A stretch of DNA of 64,000 nt from Bombyx mori (lineage: Eukaryota > Arthropoda > Insecta > Lepidoptera > Bombycidae), in assembly GCF_030269925.1 (NCBI RefSeq), contig NC_085116.1:2170001-2234000 (forward strand), written 5' to 3'. Made by a program: the position numbers and the translations under genes. Positions 12,036 to 23,340 of this stretch are shown one piece after another (position 1 is the first letter of the stretch; each line of letters starts with the position of its first letter). The notes beneath the pieces were generated by a model. It did not search any database and was not told the DNA's origin. It was given only the letters and a program-made list of their open reading frames with translations.

Positions 12036-12280
12036 ACTGGTGGTAGGACCTCTTATGAGTCCACACGGGTAGGTACCACCACCCTGCCTATTTCTGCCGT
12101 GAAGCAGTAATGTGCTTCGGTTTGAAGGGTGGGGCTGCCGTTGTAACTATACTTGAGACCTTAGAACTTATATCTAAAAGTGGGTGGCGCATTTACGTTG
12201 TAGATGTCTATGGGCTCCAGTATCCACATAACACCAGATGGGCTATGAGCTCGTCCACTCATCCCGGCAATAAAAAAAGA
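12036..12280 (+). repeat. SINE-A short form
   Basis: Begins at the recurrent boundary 'actggtggtaggacctctta' and ends 'gcaataaaaaaa'. Confidence 0.92.
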
Positions 12281-12361
12281 CTGCCTCAGATTTGTTTAAC
12301 AGTTCTCTTTAAATACTTTACTTCTATGACAAATTGTACTGTGTGAGGTGCTTAGTGAGGG

Positions 12362-12435
12362 TTTTTTAACGTTCTCGATAGTGTAAACGTTAACTTAAAT
12401 TTGTATGCAGTTAGAACAGCGCCCCTAGCGGCAAA
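12362..12435 (+). repeat. repeat E copy 1
   Basis: About 72 bp that recurs inverted at 29127-29198 (core 'cgcccctagcggcaaac'). No other copy was recognised. Confidence 0.6.
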
Positions 12436-12440
12436 CGAGA

Positions 12441-14345
12441 AGCTCAAGTGAGATCATTTTCTATTTTATTAACACTAAACATACCATAACGGGTGAAATT
12501 ACCCATTTTGAATTTTTGCATTAAAATTGCACGCATCATCTTATTTTTTTTGTACATTTGACTTCATGACTTTCTTATCAATTAATCTACAGTTATTATA
12601 CTTTTTTTTTGTTTTGTTTATTTTGAGTAATGTTTATCGTATAACGTTATCTACTCGCTATGGTAGAAATAGGTACCAGTAAGTGTTGGTATGATTAGTG
12701 TTAAGTGTACAAACTTCATCCGCCACTTTGCACTACCATTTCCATACATCATAAACTTAGACTATTTATTATTAAATTAAATATTAAAAGGCAGCAAAAA
12801 TTAAATATAAACACTAGACAACGAATGCTCAAAGAGACATGATAACATATTGGCTTCTTAAATATTGAAAGGCCAGAGGCTTATTTTTTAATATAATATA
12901 TATTTTTTTGGTTGAATGCCTTGGTCATCTACCCATTCCGTGTAATAAATTAATCAGTAAATTTTCAAAGTCGTTTTGCTGTTGTAAACACTACAAGAAA
13001 CAGGATATTTTAAACACAGCATTCTTCAGTCTGATTCGCTTTATCTCAATAAAATCTTAAATCAAAATTTACAATATAAGAGTTCATTGAACCCATTTAG
13101 ATTTGTTTCATGTGACGTGACTATCGATTACTTACATATCGATTACAGTTACTCATTTTAACTTTTCGGTTTCATTTGTAATCGATCTGACGTGCGTGGT
13201 AATGTTCCAATCAAACAAGGCCCTTTTTTCTGTAAGATCACCATAAAGCGTGAGATCTCAATAAATTGGTGCCTTTGGCAGTATCAAACACGCTCTCTCT
13301 ATTGTCTTATATTATCTGTGGTTATTTAATATCTATCATATTTTAAAGACAAAGCTATTTGTACTTGTTTCAGCTTTTACTTTTTATTAATTTAATCTCG
13401 TGCTGATTACTATCTTTACGGCGCTATGCCTGCGTAGGAGAAATTTAAATATTTTACTGTTTAGCGGCTTAAAGTATTTTATTGGTAGCAATATCTCGAA
13501 TTGGATTAGAAAGTTCACTTGGAGGTTAATTTCTAATAGAGCAATGCGCGATTAATATTAATCTAAATGAAATCTTTGAACATCACTCGTTAAACATGAT
13601 TGTATAAAGAAAGAAAAAAACAAATCAAGCAATTTTAGCGTAAGTTTTACGGTAATGTAAATATTATTTAATCTAGCAACATTGATGATTGATTGCAGTG
13701 ACATAACGCAGACCGCGTTGCTGATTTTTGGCGCGATAGCGGTCGTCGACCCGAGCCGCTGCAGAGAAAGTTGCCGGAGGCGCCAAGCCGGCTGGCCCTC
13801 CCTGGATTCCCCAACCCTTGCTACACAGTATGAATTGATAGCTTCACTGCCTATATATTTAATAGGTTGGAATTTTTTTTTTTAGTACAACCAAATAGCT
13901 TATATTTCAAAAAAGTATGTCGAGATTGACAAAAGGTTAACAATCATTATATTTCGACGGATAATTATTAATTAAACATATTGTATTTTATTACCAAATT
14001 TACATTGATATGAACCTTAACGTGAAGGAACAATAAAATTTCTATATTTTATATACAAATTCCTAAGAGAAAAATGTCATTTGTCATACCCATAAAATTG
14101 AAGAACAATCCCTTGTAATTAAACTGAAAATGGGTTCTTATTTGCAAAATACCTTCCCGAACAATCCATTATATTCATCTGAACAATTTATTTAACAAAA
14201 AAAGCGACAGCGTTTAATGTTTTCCTAATAATAATAGATGTAGGGGTCAAAAAATATTCTACCGTGTGACATTTAGTCTCATTGCATAAGTAGGAATCCG
14301 CTGGCACCAGGAAGAGAGACCATCTTACGTCATAAGGATTGGCGC
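12441..14345. other. no supported gene; small GC-rich patch
   Basis: Long AT-rich stretch. A GC-rich island at 13720-13815 interrupts it, with a 67-codon frame at 13682-13885 that looks like translated non-coding DNA and matches nothing I know. Confidence 0.35.
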
Positions 14346-14402
14346 ATCTCCAAATGTCAGGTCACGCGCGTTTCAGCACTATGCTCGTGTGAACCTGCCA
14401 TT
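14346..14402 (+). repeat. repeat F copy 1
   Basis: Related to 14766-14831 in the same orientation (shared 'catct-caaat', 'caggccacgcg', 'gtgtgaac', 'cggcatta'-like blocks). Family unknown. Confidence 0.4.
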
Positions 14403-14480
14403 AACGGGTACCTTTCGAGGTAAATTATCCTTTTTCCTTATGGATTTCAATCTAGTCATTATCCATCGCGATTTTAATTT

Positions 14481-14642
14481 TTTATTAACGGTATATGTGG
14501 GTGAAGGAGCTCACGGCACAATCGGTATTAAGTTGATAACCGAACCCGTATTCCCTAGCAAGAACAATGCTTCGCAGAATCTACCACCAGATCGGAATCG
14601 CGACCCACAGAGAAGATCCCTCGCAAAAACTCAGTGGGCTTG
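14481..14642 (-). repeat. chimera of SINE-A end and Bm1
   Basis: The left 60-70 bp follow the SINE-A 3' end (minus strand: 'gagctcacggcacaatcgg'). The sequence then switches to Bm1 ('atgcttcgcagaatctacca' to 'aaactcagtgggct'). Neither element is complete and no duplication marks the switch. Confidence 0.6.
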
Positions 14643-14765
14643 CTATGATTCGATGACTTGTCACTCACTTTCTTATTTATGAAATACACGTATGAGAATT
14701 TGGCTTCTGAAGAAGTCAGGCAGAAATTTATAAAGGGTTATAAGAAAACTTACATCATTAAGGTC

Positions 14766-14831
14766 CATCTACAAATACCAGGCCACGCGTGTCTTCCGCA
14801 TTACGCTCTACGTGTGTGAACGCGGCATTAT
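14766..14831 (+). repeat. repeat F copy 2
   Basis: Direct-repeat partner of 14346-14402, about 420 bp downstream. Confidence 0.4.
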
Positions 14832-15034
14832 TGTATCTGATAAACTGCTTGCATCCTACTTGATTTAGTACTATTGAGCTCAATTAAATTACTAGCAATT
14901 GTATAGTTGCAGTTAATCGAAAGGTTCAAGCGTATTTTCTCTAATATATTAAATAGATATTAAAGCTGTTTCATAGCTCTTCTCTATTATCCGGAGTCGT
15001 GTATTCAGAATGTTGCCAGAGGTCATTTTTGCCA

Positions 15035-15215
15035 CGGACTTTGGAATAAATTGTCCTCCAAGCGTTTCTTGAATTTTGAAGGAATTGTCACCTTCTTTGA
15101 GTGAGGTTCTGAATTCTTAACGGGTGGACAATGGCTTGGCTGTATCCTTAGCATTACTTATGAGAGGAATGTCGTTATGATGATCAGATGAGCAGTGAAC
15201 TAGTCTGCCTTACAT
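15035..15215 (+). pseudogene. LINE RT C-terminal fragment (family D)
   Basis: Frame 'LWNKL...F...TFFE' matches the end of a LINE polymerase ORF, as at 39788-39985; it is interrupted by a stop right after TFFE. Confidence 0.5.
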
Positions 15216-16353
15216 TTAAATTAAAATGTTTTTCAATATAGACACTGAATAAGATTTACTTTAGCCAAATCGTGCTCTGTAGGTCTAAAGTTTTATTAGC
15301 TTGCTGTAAATCTGATATAAATTGGAAAAGAGGCACAAACTACTACAGCAAAATAGTTAAATAAAATTCTTGGGAGTACCGTATAATTCATTGTTAAAAT
15401 TTAAACAAAGCAAACGGCAGAGGCATGAGAATCAGTTGGCCTATTGACACGAAGATTCGAACTCATGAAGACATTACAACTATTACGTATTACGTAACGA
15501 AATTATTATGAAAGTTAAACTTGGCTCGGTCATGAGGACATTGTTTTATGTTAAAATGTTTTTTGTAAGTAAAAGCTTCAGGGTTGCCGATTTTCAAAAA
15601 TGTATTAAGGGATGTGTGTTATATAGATATCTGTCGTATTGTAACAGCAGCGTTAACGATAATCACACAGATAATAGGAATTGATTAGGCGTATCTATTT
15701 TCAGATTGGGAGATCGATTAGGATTGATTAATCACATTCAATTTGGTGCTAATTTTGAAGAAAAGTATAATATTTGAAAAACATTTAAGTTGGACGCATT
15801 GCTTTGCAAATAAATCTTTAATCATCTTAAAGTATGAGTGATGTGTCTGAAGAATGCAGAGCCGAAAAACAGCACGAAATTACCAGCGGAGATTGCTTAA
15901 ACTATTATTATTACGTGGTATTCTTACCAAATAACACAAAACTCAAGTAAAATCATCAAAATACACACTACACAGAATACGTAAAATTTTACGACCATCA
16001 TTATTGCATCTGGCAACACGACTTACGCAATTATAAAACAAGAGAGGTTGGAAATTAACACATTTCATTGTGTTATTGTAGCGTTTTGATTTTGTAATGG
16101 AAGTGCCGTGTTTTTTGTGTGGGAACTCATTGTTACTTAGCTACCGATTGTTTTTGTTTCCGGCACGATAACAATTTTTGGTACAATTTAATAAAAAAAT
16201 TACTGGGACGATGACATCCAGTTTTGTGCGCTTGTAACACTTTTTCAGTTCTGTTTGTAAATAAGGCATTTGGTGATGTTTAAACTCATAAAATTAGACA
16301 AATAAGTAAATTAAGACTGATAATTTACTGGTGTTTAAATGTGCGTATTTGCT
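15216..16353. other. no supported feature
   Basis: AT-rich unique sequence. Confidence 0.4.
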
Positions 16354-16497
16354 AGATGGTGCGATGACCTCCGCACGGTGGCCGGCAAGAAGTGGATGAG
16401 GAGAGCCGCAGACCGGGCTCAGTGGTGTAGATTGGGAGAGGCCTATGTCCAGCAGTGGACGACTGTGGGCTGTTGATGATGATGATGATGATGAAAT
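16354..16497 (+). pseudogene. LINE 3' end with C-terminal RT tail and (gat)n
   Basis: Open frame 16354-16476 encodes 40 residues, starting RWCDDLRTVAGKKWM and ending EAYVQQWTTVGC, followed by a (gat)n tail. This is the 3' end of a non-LTR element of the same broad group as 55481-55610 and 56939-57015. The upstream part was lost by 5' truncation. Confidence 0.75.
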
Positions 16498-17267
16498 GTG
16501 CGTACATACCGAATCGAAAAATTAACTTTTTTCTAAAGCCCTCGGATTTTTTGACTTGATTTTGTTGAGTGATAAGAATTCGTGCTGTGAATAATCTGTT
16601 TCTTCTCTATCCATCATAAACATTTAATTATACGTAGGGAATTAAATTCAATCTTTTGTTTGGCATAAGTTCATTGCCCTTTTTAACTTAATGTTAGTGC
16701 CATTTGTTTGAATGCACAAAACAATATGTTTTAAATAACGTATTCCGCAATTATTTTTCTAGCGTTAACTTAGATTTACTGCAAGTGTTTTTCTTCTTTT
16801 TTTCTTAGAATCCTCATTATGGGCATTGAGGACAGTTGCGAACTATATATAGTTAATTTGCCTTATATGGGTCAAACCAGGCAACCAGATTCCATTCATG
16901 CGATGACCTTCCACCGCCAAACCGGCCTTATCGGGTCACGTCAATTCGTCCAATTCATAACGGGTCATAGCGCATATCCGTTATCGGAATTTGAAAATGA
17001 AATTAATATGACTAATGGCAAGTAGATCAAGTCTTGAGCTCATGCATGATGCCAGAGAAGGACACATATATCCGAACAACCGCTCGTGACAGAGACAATA
17101 GGATAAGTCTGAATATCGGGATCGATCTTGATTTGTCCACTGCTGACAATTGATCAGTCAAATGGATTGTGTTAAACAATAGAAGGCGGGGCGATAGAAA
17201 GTGCTGCTCAATGTCGCACGCCGTTGAAAGCGTAAAATGACATTGAAATGTGTCGCAGAGTTGTGAT
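16498..17267. other. mostly unremarkable; one ORF behind an acceptor-like site
   Basis: Positions 16790-16808 form a polypyrimidine run ending 'ttcttag', directly before an ATG-initiated 68-codon frame at 16819-17025. The peptide resembles no family I know. Otherwise AT-rich. Confidence 0.25.
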
Positions 17268-17525
17268 CGATCTTTTTTTTTTTTTTTATTGCCTTGATGT
17301 GTGGACGAGCTCACAGCCCACCTGGTGTTAAGTGGTAACTGGAACCCATAGACATCTACAACGTAAATGCGCCACACACCTTGAGATATCAGCTCTAAGG
17401 TCTCAGTATAGTTACAGCGGCTGCCCCGTCCTTCAAACCGAAACGCATTACTGCTTCACGGCAGAAATAGGCGGGGCGGTGGTACCTACCCGTGCGGACT
17501 CACAAGAGGTCCTACCACCAGTAAA
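17268..17525 (-). repeat. SINE-A short form
   Basis: Poly(T) at left, near-consensus body, ending at the recurrent boundary 'gtcctaccaccagtaa'. Confidence 0.92.
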
Positions 17526-18192
17526 ACGATATGTCGAATATTTTGTATTAAATGTGTAGCTTTTTAGTAGCCGTGTAGGTTTGTTTCGAATTCAAATTCA
17601 TCACCGTATTGTGAGAAATTTGTTTGAGGAATCTCGGAATAATGACGCGAGGAATACTAAAAGTAAAATAATTCAATTAGTTTTTTAACGTAGTTTAGTT
17701 ATAGTTTTTTTTTTTAGTTTACCTATATTTTGACTACTACTAACAAAATTAATTAATAAAAATAAAAAATAAATAATTACAAAGATGATTGATATTAAAA
17801 ATATCACATGTTAAACCTTTAAAACACTCTCCTGTAAAATTAGCAAGTTTTGAGATTATACAGTTTTAATGCGACAAGACGAAATGGCTCCAAGCAGTTT
17901 ATAAAGTCTTATAAAAACATCAAGGATCATAATATTTAATTAACTGTTACATTACTGACTCACCCGATGAGTCGTGTGCTCGAAAATCCAAGTAGACTAC
18001 GCAAAAAATAATAACAAGCGGAAATAAGTCCCTAAATTACAACAAGAATTGTTAAATTGCAAAACTGGCAATGACGTTCGTGAATTCTTCGAAACCGTAC
18101 TGTGCAATTTGCAATTTGAAGCCGTTACGAGTATTTTAAGTCAATTACATTTTATTTTAATTTGATCTTCTGTTTTTTATTTTAGTTGTGTA
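17526..18192. other. no supported feature
   Basis: AT-rich, nothing recognised. Confidence 0.4.
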
Positions 18193-18206
18193 TGTCAGGA
18201 GCTGAC

Positions 18207-18370
18207 TTGAGAGGAAGAGGTAGACCTAAGAAAAAATGGATGGATTGCGTGAAAGACGATAGATGTAAGATAGGACTGAGCCAAAAAATTGTATATGATA
18301 GAGGAGTATGAAAGGAGAAAACATGTTGCGCCGACCCTCAGTGACTGGGAAAAGGGCAAGAGAATGATGC
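18207..18370 (+). pseudogene. LINE fragment ('CCADP' family) with 14-bp TSD
   Basis: Short 3' piece of the same LINE as 5484-5865 ('RGRPKKKWMDCVKDD' recognisable), with an in-frame stop and indels. A perfect 14-bp duplication 'tgtcaggagctgac' flanks it at 18193-18206 and 18371-18384. Confidence 0.85.
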
Positions 18371-18740
18371 TGTCAGGAGCTGACCAAAGACTCACACAAA
18401 CATATTTAATCGTGGAGATTAAGAACATTTCGCTTCGTTTGTTTTTCATTAGTGATCGAGATCAGTACCACATACAGGATTCGATTTTTATCTGAATCTC
18501 TATCTTTGTTCTAGACGTTTAGTATTAGGAGTCTGAATTCATTTTTTCTGGTCTCTAGTTCTCTTCGAACATATAATATTTTATATACGCCTAATATAAA
18601 AAAAAAAGACTAATTAGGTAAGTTCTTGTATTTAATTTGACTGTTATTATTATTTATTTATTTATTTTACAATAAACTGAGGTCATATAAGTGATTTTAC
18701 AAACGATGCCTGAGATTATAGATTACTAAACTGACCTAGT

Positions 18741-18770
18741 TTTTTAATTTATTGCTCAAATGGGTGGACG
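18741..18770 (-). repeat. SINE-A, left piece of a split copy
   Basis: The plus strand reads as the poly(T) end plus 'attgctcaaatgggtggacg' of a minus-strand SINE-A. The rest resumes at 19837 after the LINE. Confidence 0.7.
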
Positions 18771-19552
18771 CGATTTCGTGTGTGGTTCATTGGTTCCGTA
18801 TCAATAACCTATTATTGAATAGTAAGAAAACTAAATGTATTAAATTTACTTTAAAATGTATTAAACCATCTTTAAATGTGAGACAAGTGGAGAGTGATGT
18901 AATTGTTTCTGAGGAATCATTGGAGCTTGTTGAGTCAACCGTATTTCTTGGTATAACAGTGGACTCCAAACTGCAATGGGGACCTCATATTCATAAATTG
19001 GCGAGTAAGCTCAGCTCTGCAGCATACGCAGTAAAAAAAATTCGAATGTTAACAAACGCGGACACGGCTCGTTTAGTTTACTTTAGTTACTTCCACAGTG
19101 TCATGTCCTATGGCATTTTGCTATGGGGCAATGCGGCCTGTGTAGAAATGATATTTATTCTGCAGAAAAGAGCTATACGTGCTATTTATAACATGCACTC
19201 AAGGGAATCCCTGAGGGAGAAATTTAAAGAAATTAAAGTTCTCACTATGCCATCCCAGTACATTTTTGAAAATTTGATGTATGTTCGTAAACATATTGAG
19301 GAGTTTCCTAAACAGTCGGACATACATAATAGAAATACTAGGAACAAACACAAGCTTGTTGTGCCGATGAGTAGGTTACATAAGATACGAAATTCATTCG
19401 GGTGTTTGTCTGTGCGCCTGTACAACAAAATCCCACAAGATGTTCAGAACCTACATATACATAGGTTTAAGAAAACTATTAAAGAACATCTGTGCAATAA
19501 AGCTTATTATAAAGTCAATGATTATCTAGAAGATTGCACAAAGTGGGAATGA
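18771..19552 (+). pseudogene. C-terminal RT fragment of the LINE
   Basis: About 260 codons, open from the truncation point to TGA at 19550. There is no start codon of its own; the frame continues from the disrupted SINE. It begins just after the polymerase catalytic region: 'HWFRINNLLLNSKKTK' and then 'FLGITVDSKLQWGPHI' are conserved blocks downstream of the active site in Jockey/CR1/R1-type LINE polymerases. The remaining 180 residues are the basic C-terminal tail. The endonuclease and the catalytic aspartates are absent, so it cannot act as a polymerase. The frame has no stop codons, which suggests a fairly recent insertion. Confidence 0.85.
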
Positions 19553-19836
19553 GTTGCTCGCTCCAGGCATTTCAATATTGTAGTAATTGTTACGTTATAT
19601 TACTCATTGTAAAAAAATCATATTTAAAAAAAAAATCTAATATTAAAAAATAAATAAATAATAATTTCATATGTAAAAAAAAAAGACATGCCCGCTGAGT
19701 TTCTTGCCAATTCTTCTCAGGACGGAGGCTAGTTCTTGTGAATTGGCGGTAGTTTTTTTGACGTTCAACAAGTATGTACTTTCATTTATGTTGAATAAAA
19801 TTTTTTGATTTGATTTGATTTGATTTGATTTGATTT
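18771..19836 (+). mobile_element. 5'-truncated Jockey/CR1-like LINE inserted in SINE-A
   Basis: About 1.07 kb: the C-terminal part of a polymerase ORF, a 280-bp 3' UTR and a tail of 'tttga' repeats. It interrupts a SINE-A copy right after 'gggtggacg', with only about 4 bp ('gacg') repeated on the right. The 3' UTR contains a segment (19691-19752) resembling Bm1. Confidence 0.85.
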
Positions 19837-20022
19837 GACGACCTCACGGCCCACCTGTGTTACCACCGCCACCCAATTTGAGATATGAGTTCCAAGGCCT
19901 CAGTTTTTACAGTACAACAGCTTCCCTGCCCTTCGAACCGAAACTGCACTACTTCACGGCAGAGATAAGCAGGGTGGTGGTACCTACCTGTGCGGCCTCA
20001 CAAGACGTCCTACCACTAGTAA
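19837..20022 (-). repeat. SINE-A, right piece of a split copy
   Basis: Resumes with 'gacgacctcacggcccacct' immediately after the LINE tail and ends at the recurrent boundary 'cctaccactagtaa'. Confidence 0.85.
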
Positions 20023-21148
20023 ACTCTTCTAGTATTTCACTAATAATTCTTCTTCTGAAAAGTCGAAGAATTCATTGATTTAGGAGTTCTCTCGTGGATT
20101 ATTCCGTGGCGATTAGTAATAACAGATTTCCCTTTCGGCAGCTCGTGATTTTCTCTTTGCGAACAAAACCACTATTCTACGACAAGCAACATCAAAATCC
20201 GAGAATAATTTTAACAAACAATAAACCGCTTAAGAACGATTTATTCTAAAGCTGATTATACAATAACGCATCGACGTCAATACCTTCAGATGGGAATATA
20301 AAAAAAATTGTAATGCATGTGTTACATAACATTACATGTGCCCCGGACTTTCTCCTCCGCATGTCAGCTTGAGCGTTCCGTTTTTTATATTCTATACACG
20401 CCCTTATTGACCTTTAGAGTATTCGTGATTGGTTATTTACAATTGATCCGTGATGATTCGGTGACTTTTTTAAAGTTACTTGTCTCACTGACAACCACGC
20501 GTCTGGAAAATCTATGATATGGCCAAAAGGCAGAAGACTTGGAATCAATAACGCATATTGTATTTTAAAATGATACGTTGATATAAATAGATTTTATAAC
20601 AAAATAGATGAACTTAATAATGTAAGTATTTATTGCTGTCAGCTTAGTTATAAATTTTAATAAAATCTCTTGCTTCTTCTAAATGTTTGATTTCGACTTA
20701 TATTTGATATAACAAAATTATACCGAACATATTTAACGCAGGCCATGAATATTTCATTACTGAATCGAGAATCTCATAATTGACGCCTCCAAACGCCGGA
20801 CGGAATGCTTAGTACAGAAGTTCTTAATGGCGGCTCGTTGACACCGACCTGACCTTGGCGACTGATCCGCGACCCGCCGAGAGGTCAACCGACCGAACAG
20901 TTTTCAATATTCTCGAGGATTAACATAACTTTCAACGCCTCCGGTGACAGTAAAGCTCTGAAGGTCGACAGAGGGATTACAATTAGAAAAAATTATATAA
21001 ATTATTGGTGACTTTTACGCAGTGACCACACGATTTTTATTTAAATTAGGATAATATGTCAAAGTTTCGAATATTTTAATGTGTATTGATCGACTGCTCC
21101 GGTAAGTCTTACCTCGCGATGAAGCTTATTTAGAATATTTACATTAAC
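20023..21148. other. no supported feature
   Basis: Unique. A GC-richer patch at 20785-20960 contains no open frame or known repeat. Confidence 0.4.
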
Positions 21149-21320
21149 GCACCACCCGTCCTATTTCTGCCGCGAAACAGTAACAGTTTTGAAGGGTGGG
21201 GCAGCCGTTTTGCTATGTAATTGATACTTAGAACTAATTTCTTAAGGTAAGTGGTGGCGTTATTGAATTCTATGAGCTCCCGTGACCACTTAACAGTCGG
21301 GCCGTGAGCTCATTTGCCAA
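21149..21320 (+). repeat. SINE-A copy, diverged
   Basis: Contains 'cctatttctgccgcgaaaca', 'gaagggtggggcagccg' and 'ccgtgagctcat'; both ends are eroded. Confidence 0.7.
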
Positions 21321-21424
21321 AGACTACCCATTCTCCGGTCCTCAGTCCCCTTTCACGACACCCTCAAGAAGAGATGGGGTGGATGTATTATAGTCCGACT
21401 TTTTAGTCAAATATATATCTGCCT

Positions 21425-21530
21425 TAACAAGAACAGGGCTTTGCTGAATCCGGTGAGAAACTCAGTGGGTTGTGTTTCGAAGTCTTTGTTGGATTTGACG
21501 AGAACGGTGAGTGGATCCAAAAGGAAATGT
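21425..21530 (-). repeat. Bm1 fragment, diverged
   Basis: 'ggtgagaaactcagtgggtt' and 'gacgagaacggtga' match the minus strand of Bm1; the remainder is degraded. Confidence 0.6.
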
Positions 21531-22052
21531 CGGGGGCGACAGCCGCTATGCATTGTTCATTCTTCACCACAATCGACGAATCCGATATTTGTATACTACA
21601 TAGTAATTTAATATTTCGTAAAGATTTATAACTCGTTTATTTACGTACTTATAAAACGCGTTGAATTTGGAATTCCGAGATAAAGAAAAAACATATCAAA
21701 GAAATGAAATTCAGTTTGTTTCTTCCAAGATAATGAACAATTAGTCGGTTTTTTTTTAAAGCGGTTCAGGCTGGGTCTTATCCATTAATCTAATACGTGT
21801 TTCTAAAAGGTACATTTAAATAATAAAATATAATGATTTCCAATCTAGTCTTAATAAACGTGCCCACTACAGTCTAATATAAGTGTTTATCAAACGTCGC
21901 ACGTCCAATGAAAGCAGATTTAACAGCACGACACCTCTCCGCACGTTTGAAGACTTAACTTTCCAGTACTCCAGTCGCAAATCATTCGCTTCGTTATGGT
22001 GTGGCCAACTACGGATTATTTATTACAAACTTGAAGACACTTTAGAAATTTG
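21531..22052. other. no supported feature
   Basis: AT-rich, nothing recognised. Confidence 0.4.
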
Positions 22053-22394
22053 ATGTTTAACTATGTGGTTTTTTTAGAGTGTCGAGATCGCTGTCGGCTC
22101 GTAGGCCTTACCAGCTTTACGGATATGGCAGAGTACTATGGCCAAGTCGAACGGGAGAGGTTTGCTAAGAACTGGCCGCGATCTCTTCAAAACTTTTTTT
22201 TGGGCAGGGGCCAAACCTCCATCGGGGTGTCTGCGCCTTGGGGGAATATGTGGAACTTAACGGTCTGCAGATATTGGGAGCAGACCGCAGGCCAAATGAT
22301 ATATTTTGGGGCCCTACTTGAACCAAACGACTCCCTTTACACTCTCTCAACCAACAAGCGATCTCCGGCCGAGGTCAAAGCCCGGTCAGAGTAA
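22053..22394 (+). other. unassigned 113-codon open frame
   Basis: An ATG frame in a patch that is GC-richer than its surroundings. The peptide has no signal peptide, membrane segment or motif I can name. A 61-codon frame on the opposite strand overlaps it, so the lack of stops may only reflect composition. It could be an unrecognised transposon remnant. Confidence 0.15.
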
Positions 22395-23112
22395 GGAAGT
22401 TCCCCCCTGCAGGAAACCAGGGCAGATTCTGAATCGGGACCCGCAGGAAACTGAGCAGGTTGATTTTTGAAGTTCTCTAACTATTACGATGATTTTATTT
22501 CAGTGGGCGCTGACGTAGTGGGGTCCAACGGCTCCGAGCCATGGATTATTGAGACGATCTCAGACGTACCATCAATTTTGACATTCGATCGGCAGCTGTC
22601 CGATAAACCATGTGCAGGCGCGTAAACCCATTTCAAATTTTGATTCTAAAAGCTATTTCCAATCGAGAATAAATCGATGCCTCCAATGAACACTACGCTA
22701 ACTCCAAATTCTTAGATTTACAGGAGGAGCGTTTAAACGAAAAAAGTTAATAAAATCTTTATTATTGCAGATATATTTATGGTTTTTTTGTGTAACTAGC
22801 TGATTTACTCTTGCTTAGAACCCCATTAATAATGATTAATTGTAATACTTTTAACATAGTGAAGCGATTTGCGTGAAAAACGAAAATTTAAAAATTTTGA
22901 GTTAGAGTAGAGAGTTCATTGGAGGCATCGAAATGCCGTCCCTGGCAACCCAACCCTCGTGCATTACGATGTACGGCACGTGTGCATCGCTGAGGTTCAA
23001 CAAACGCATCGTATCGTCGTTCGTGTGCGGTGCGATGTCACGATACGCAATACAGATTTAATGCTTAACAACAGATTGTCTAACTCAATTCTTTCTAGTA
23101 GGTAACGATTTA
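22395..23112. other. no firm feature
   Basis: 22420-22465 has weak resemblance to minus-strand Bm1; the rest is AT-rich. Confidence 0.3.
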
Positions 23113-23340
23113 CCTTTTTTTTTATTGCTTAGATGGGTGGACGAGCTCACAGCCCACCTGGTGTTAAGTGGTTACTGGAGCCCATAGACATCCACAACGT
23201 AAATGCGCCACCCACCTTGAGATACAAGTTCTAAGGTCTCAAGTATAGTTACAACGGCCGCCCCACCCTTCAAACCGAAACGCATAGCTGTTTCACTGAT
23301 ACCTACCCGTAAGGACTCATAAGACGTCCTACCATCGGTA
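23113..23340 (-). repeat. SINE-A short form, internally deleted
   Basis: Poly(T) at left and a near-consensus 3' half. A deletion removes part of the 'cggcagaaataggcagg' region near 23298. It ends around 'cgtcctaccatcggta'. Confidence 0.88.

Noticed and set aside
12110..12346. 78-codon frame
   Set aside because: Translated SINE-A; the same peptide-like pattern appears wherever this repeat occurs.
13682..13885. 67-codon frame in a GC-rich patch
   Set aside because: No recognisable domain; the open frame can be explained by local composition.
16470..16497. Stand-alone (gat)n microsatellite
   Set aside because: It is the tail of a LINE 3' end; the same tail follows the fragments at 5484 and 56939.
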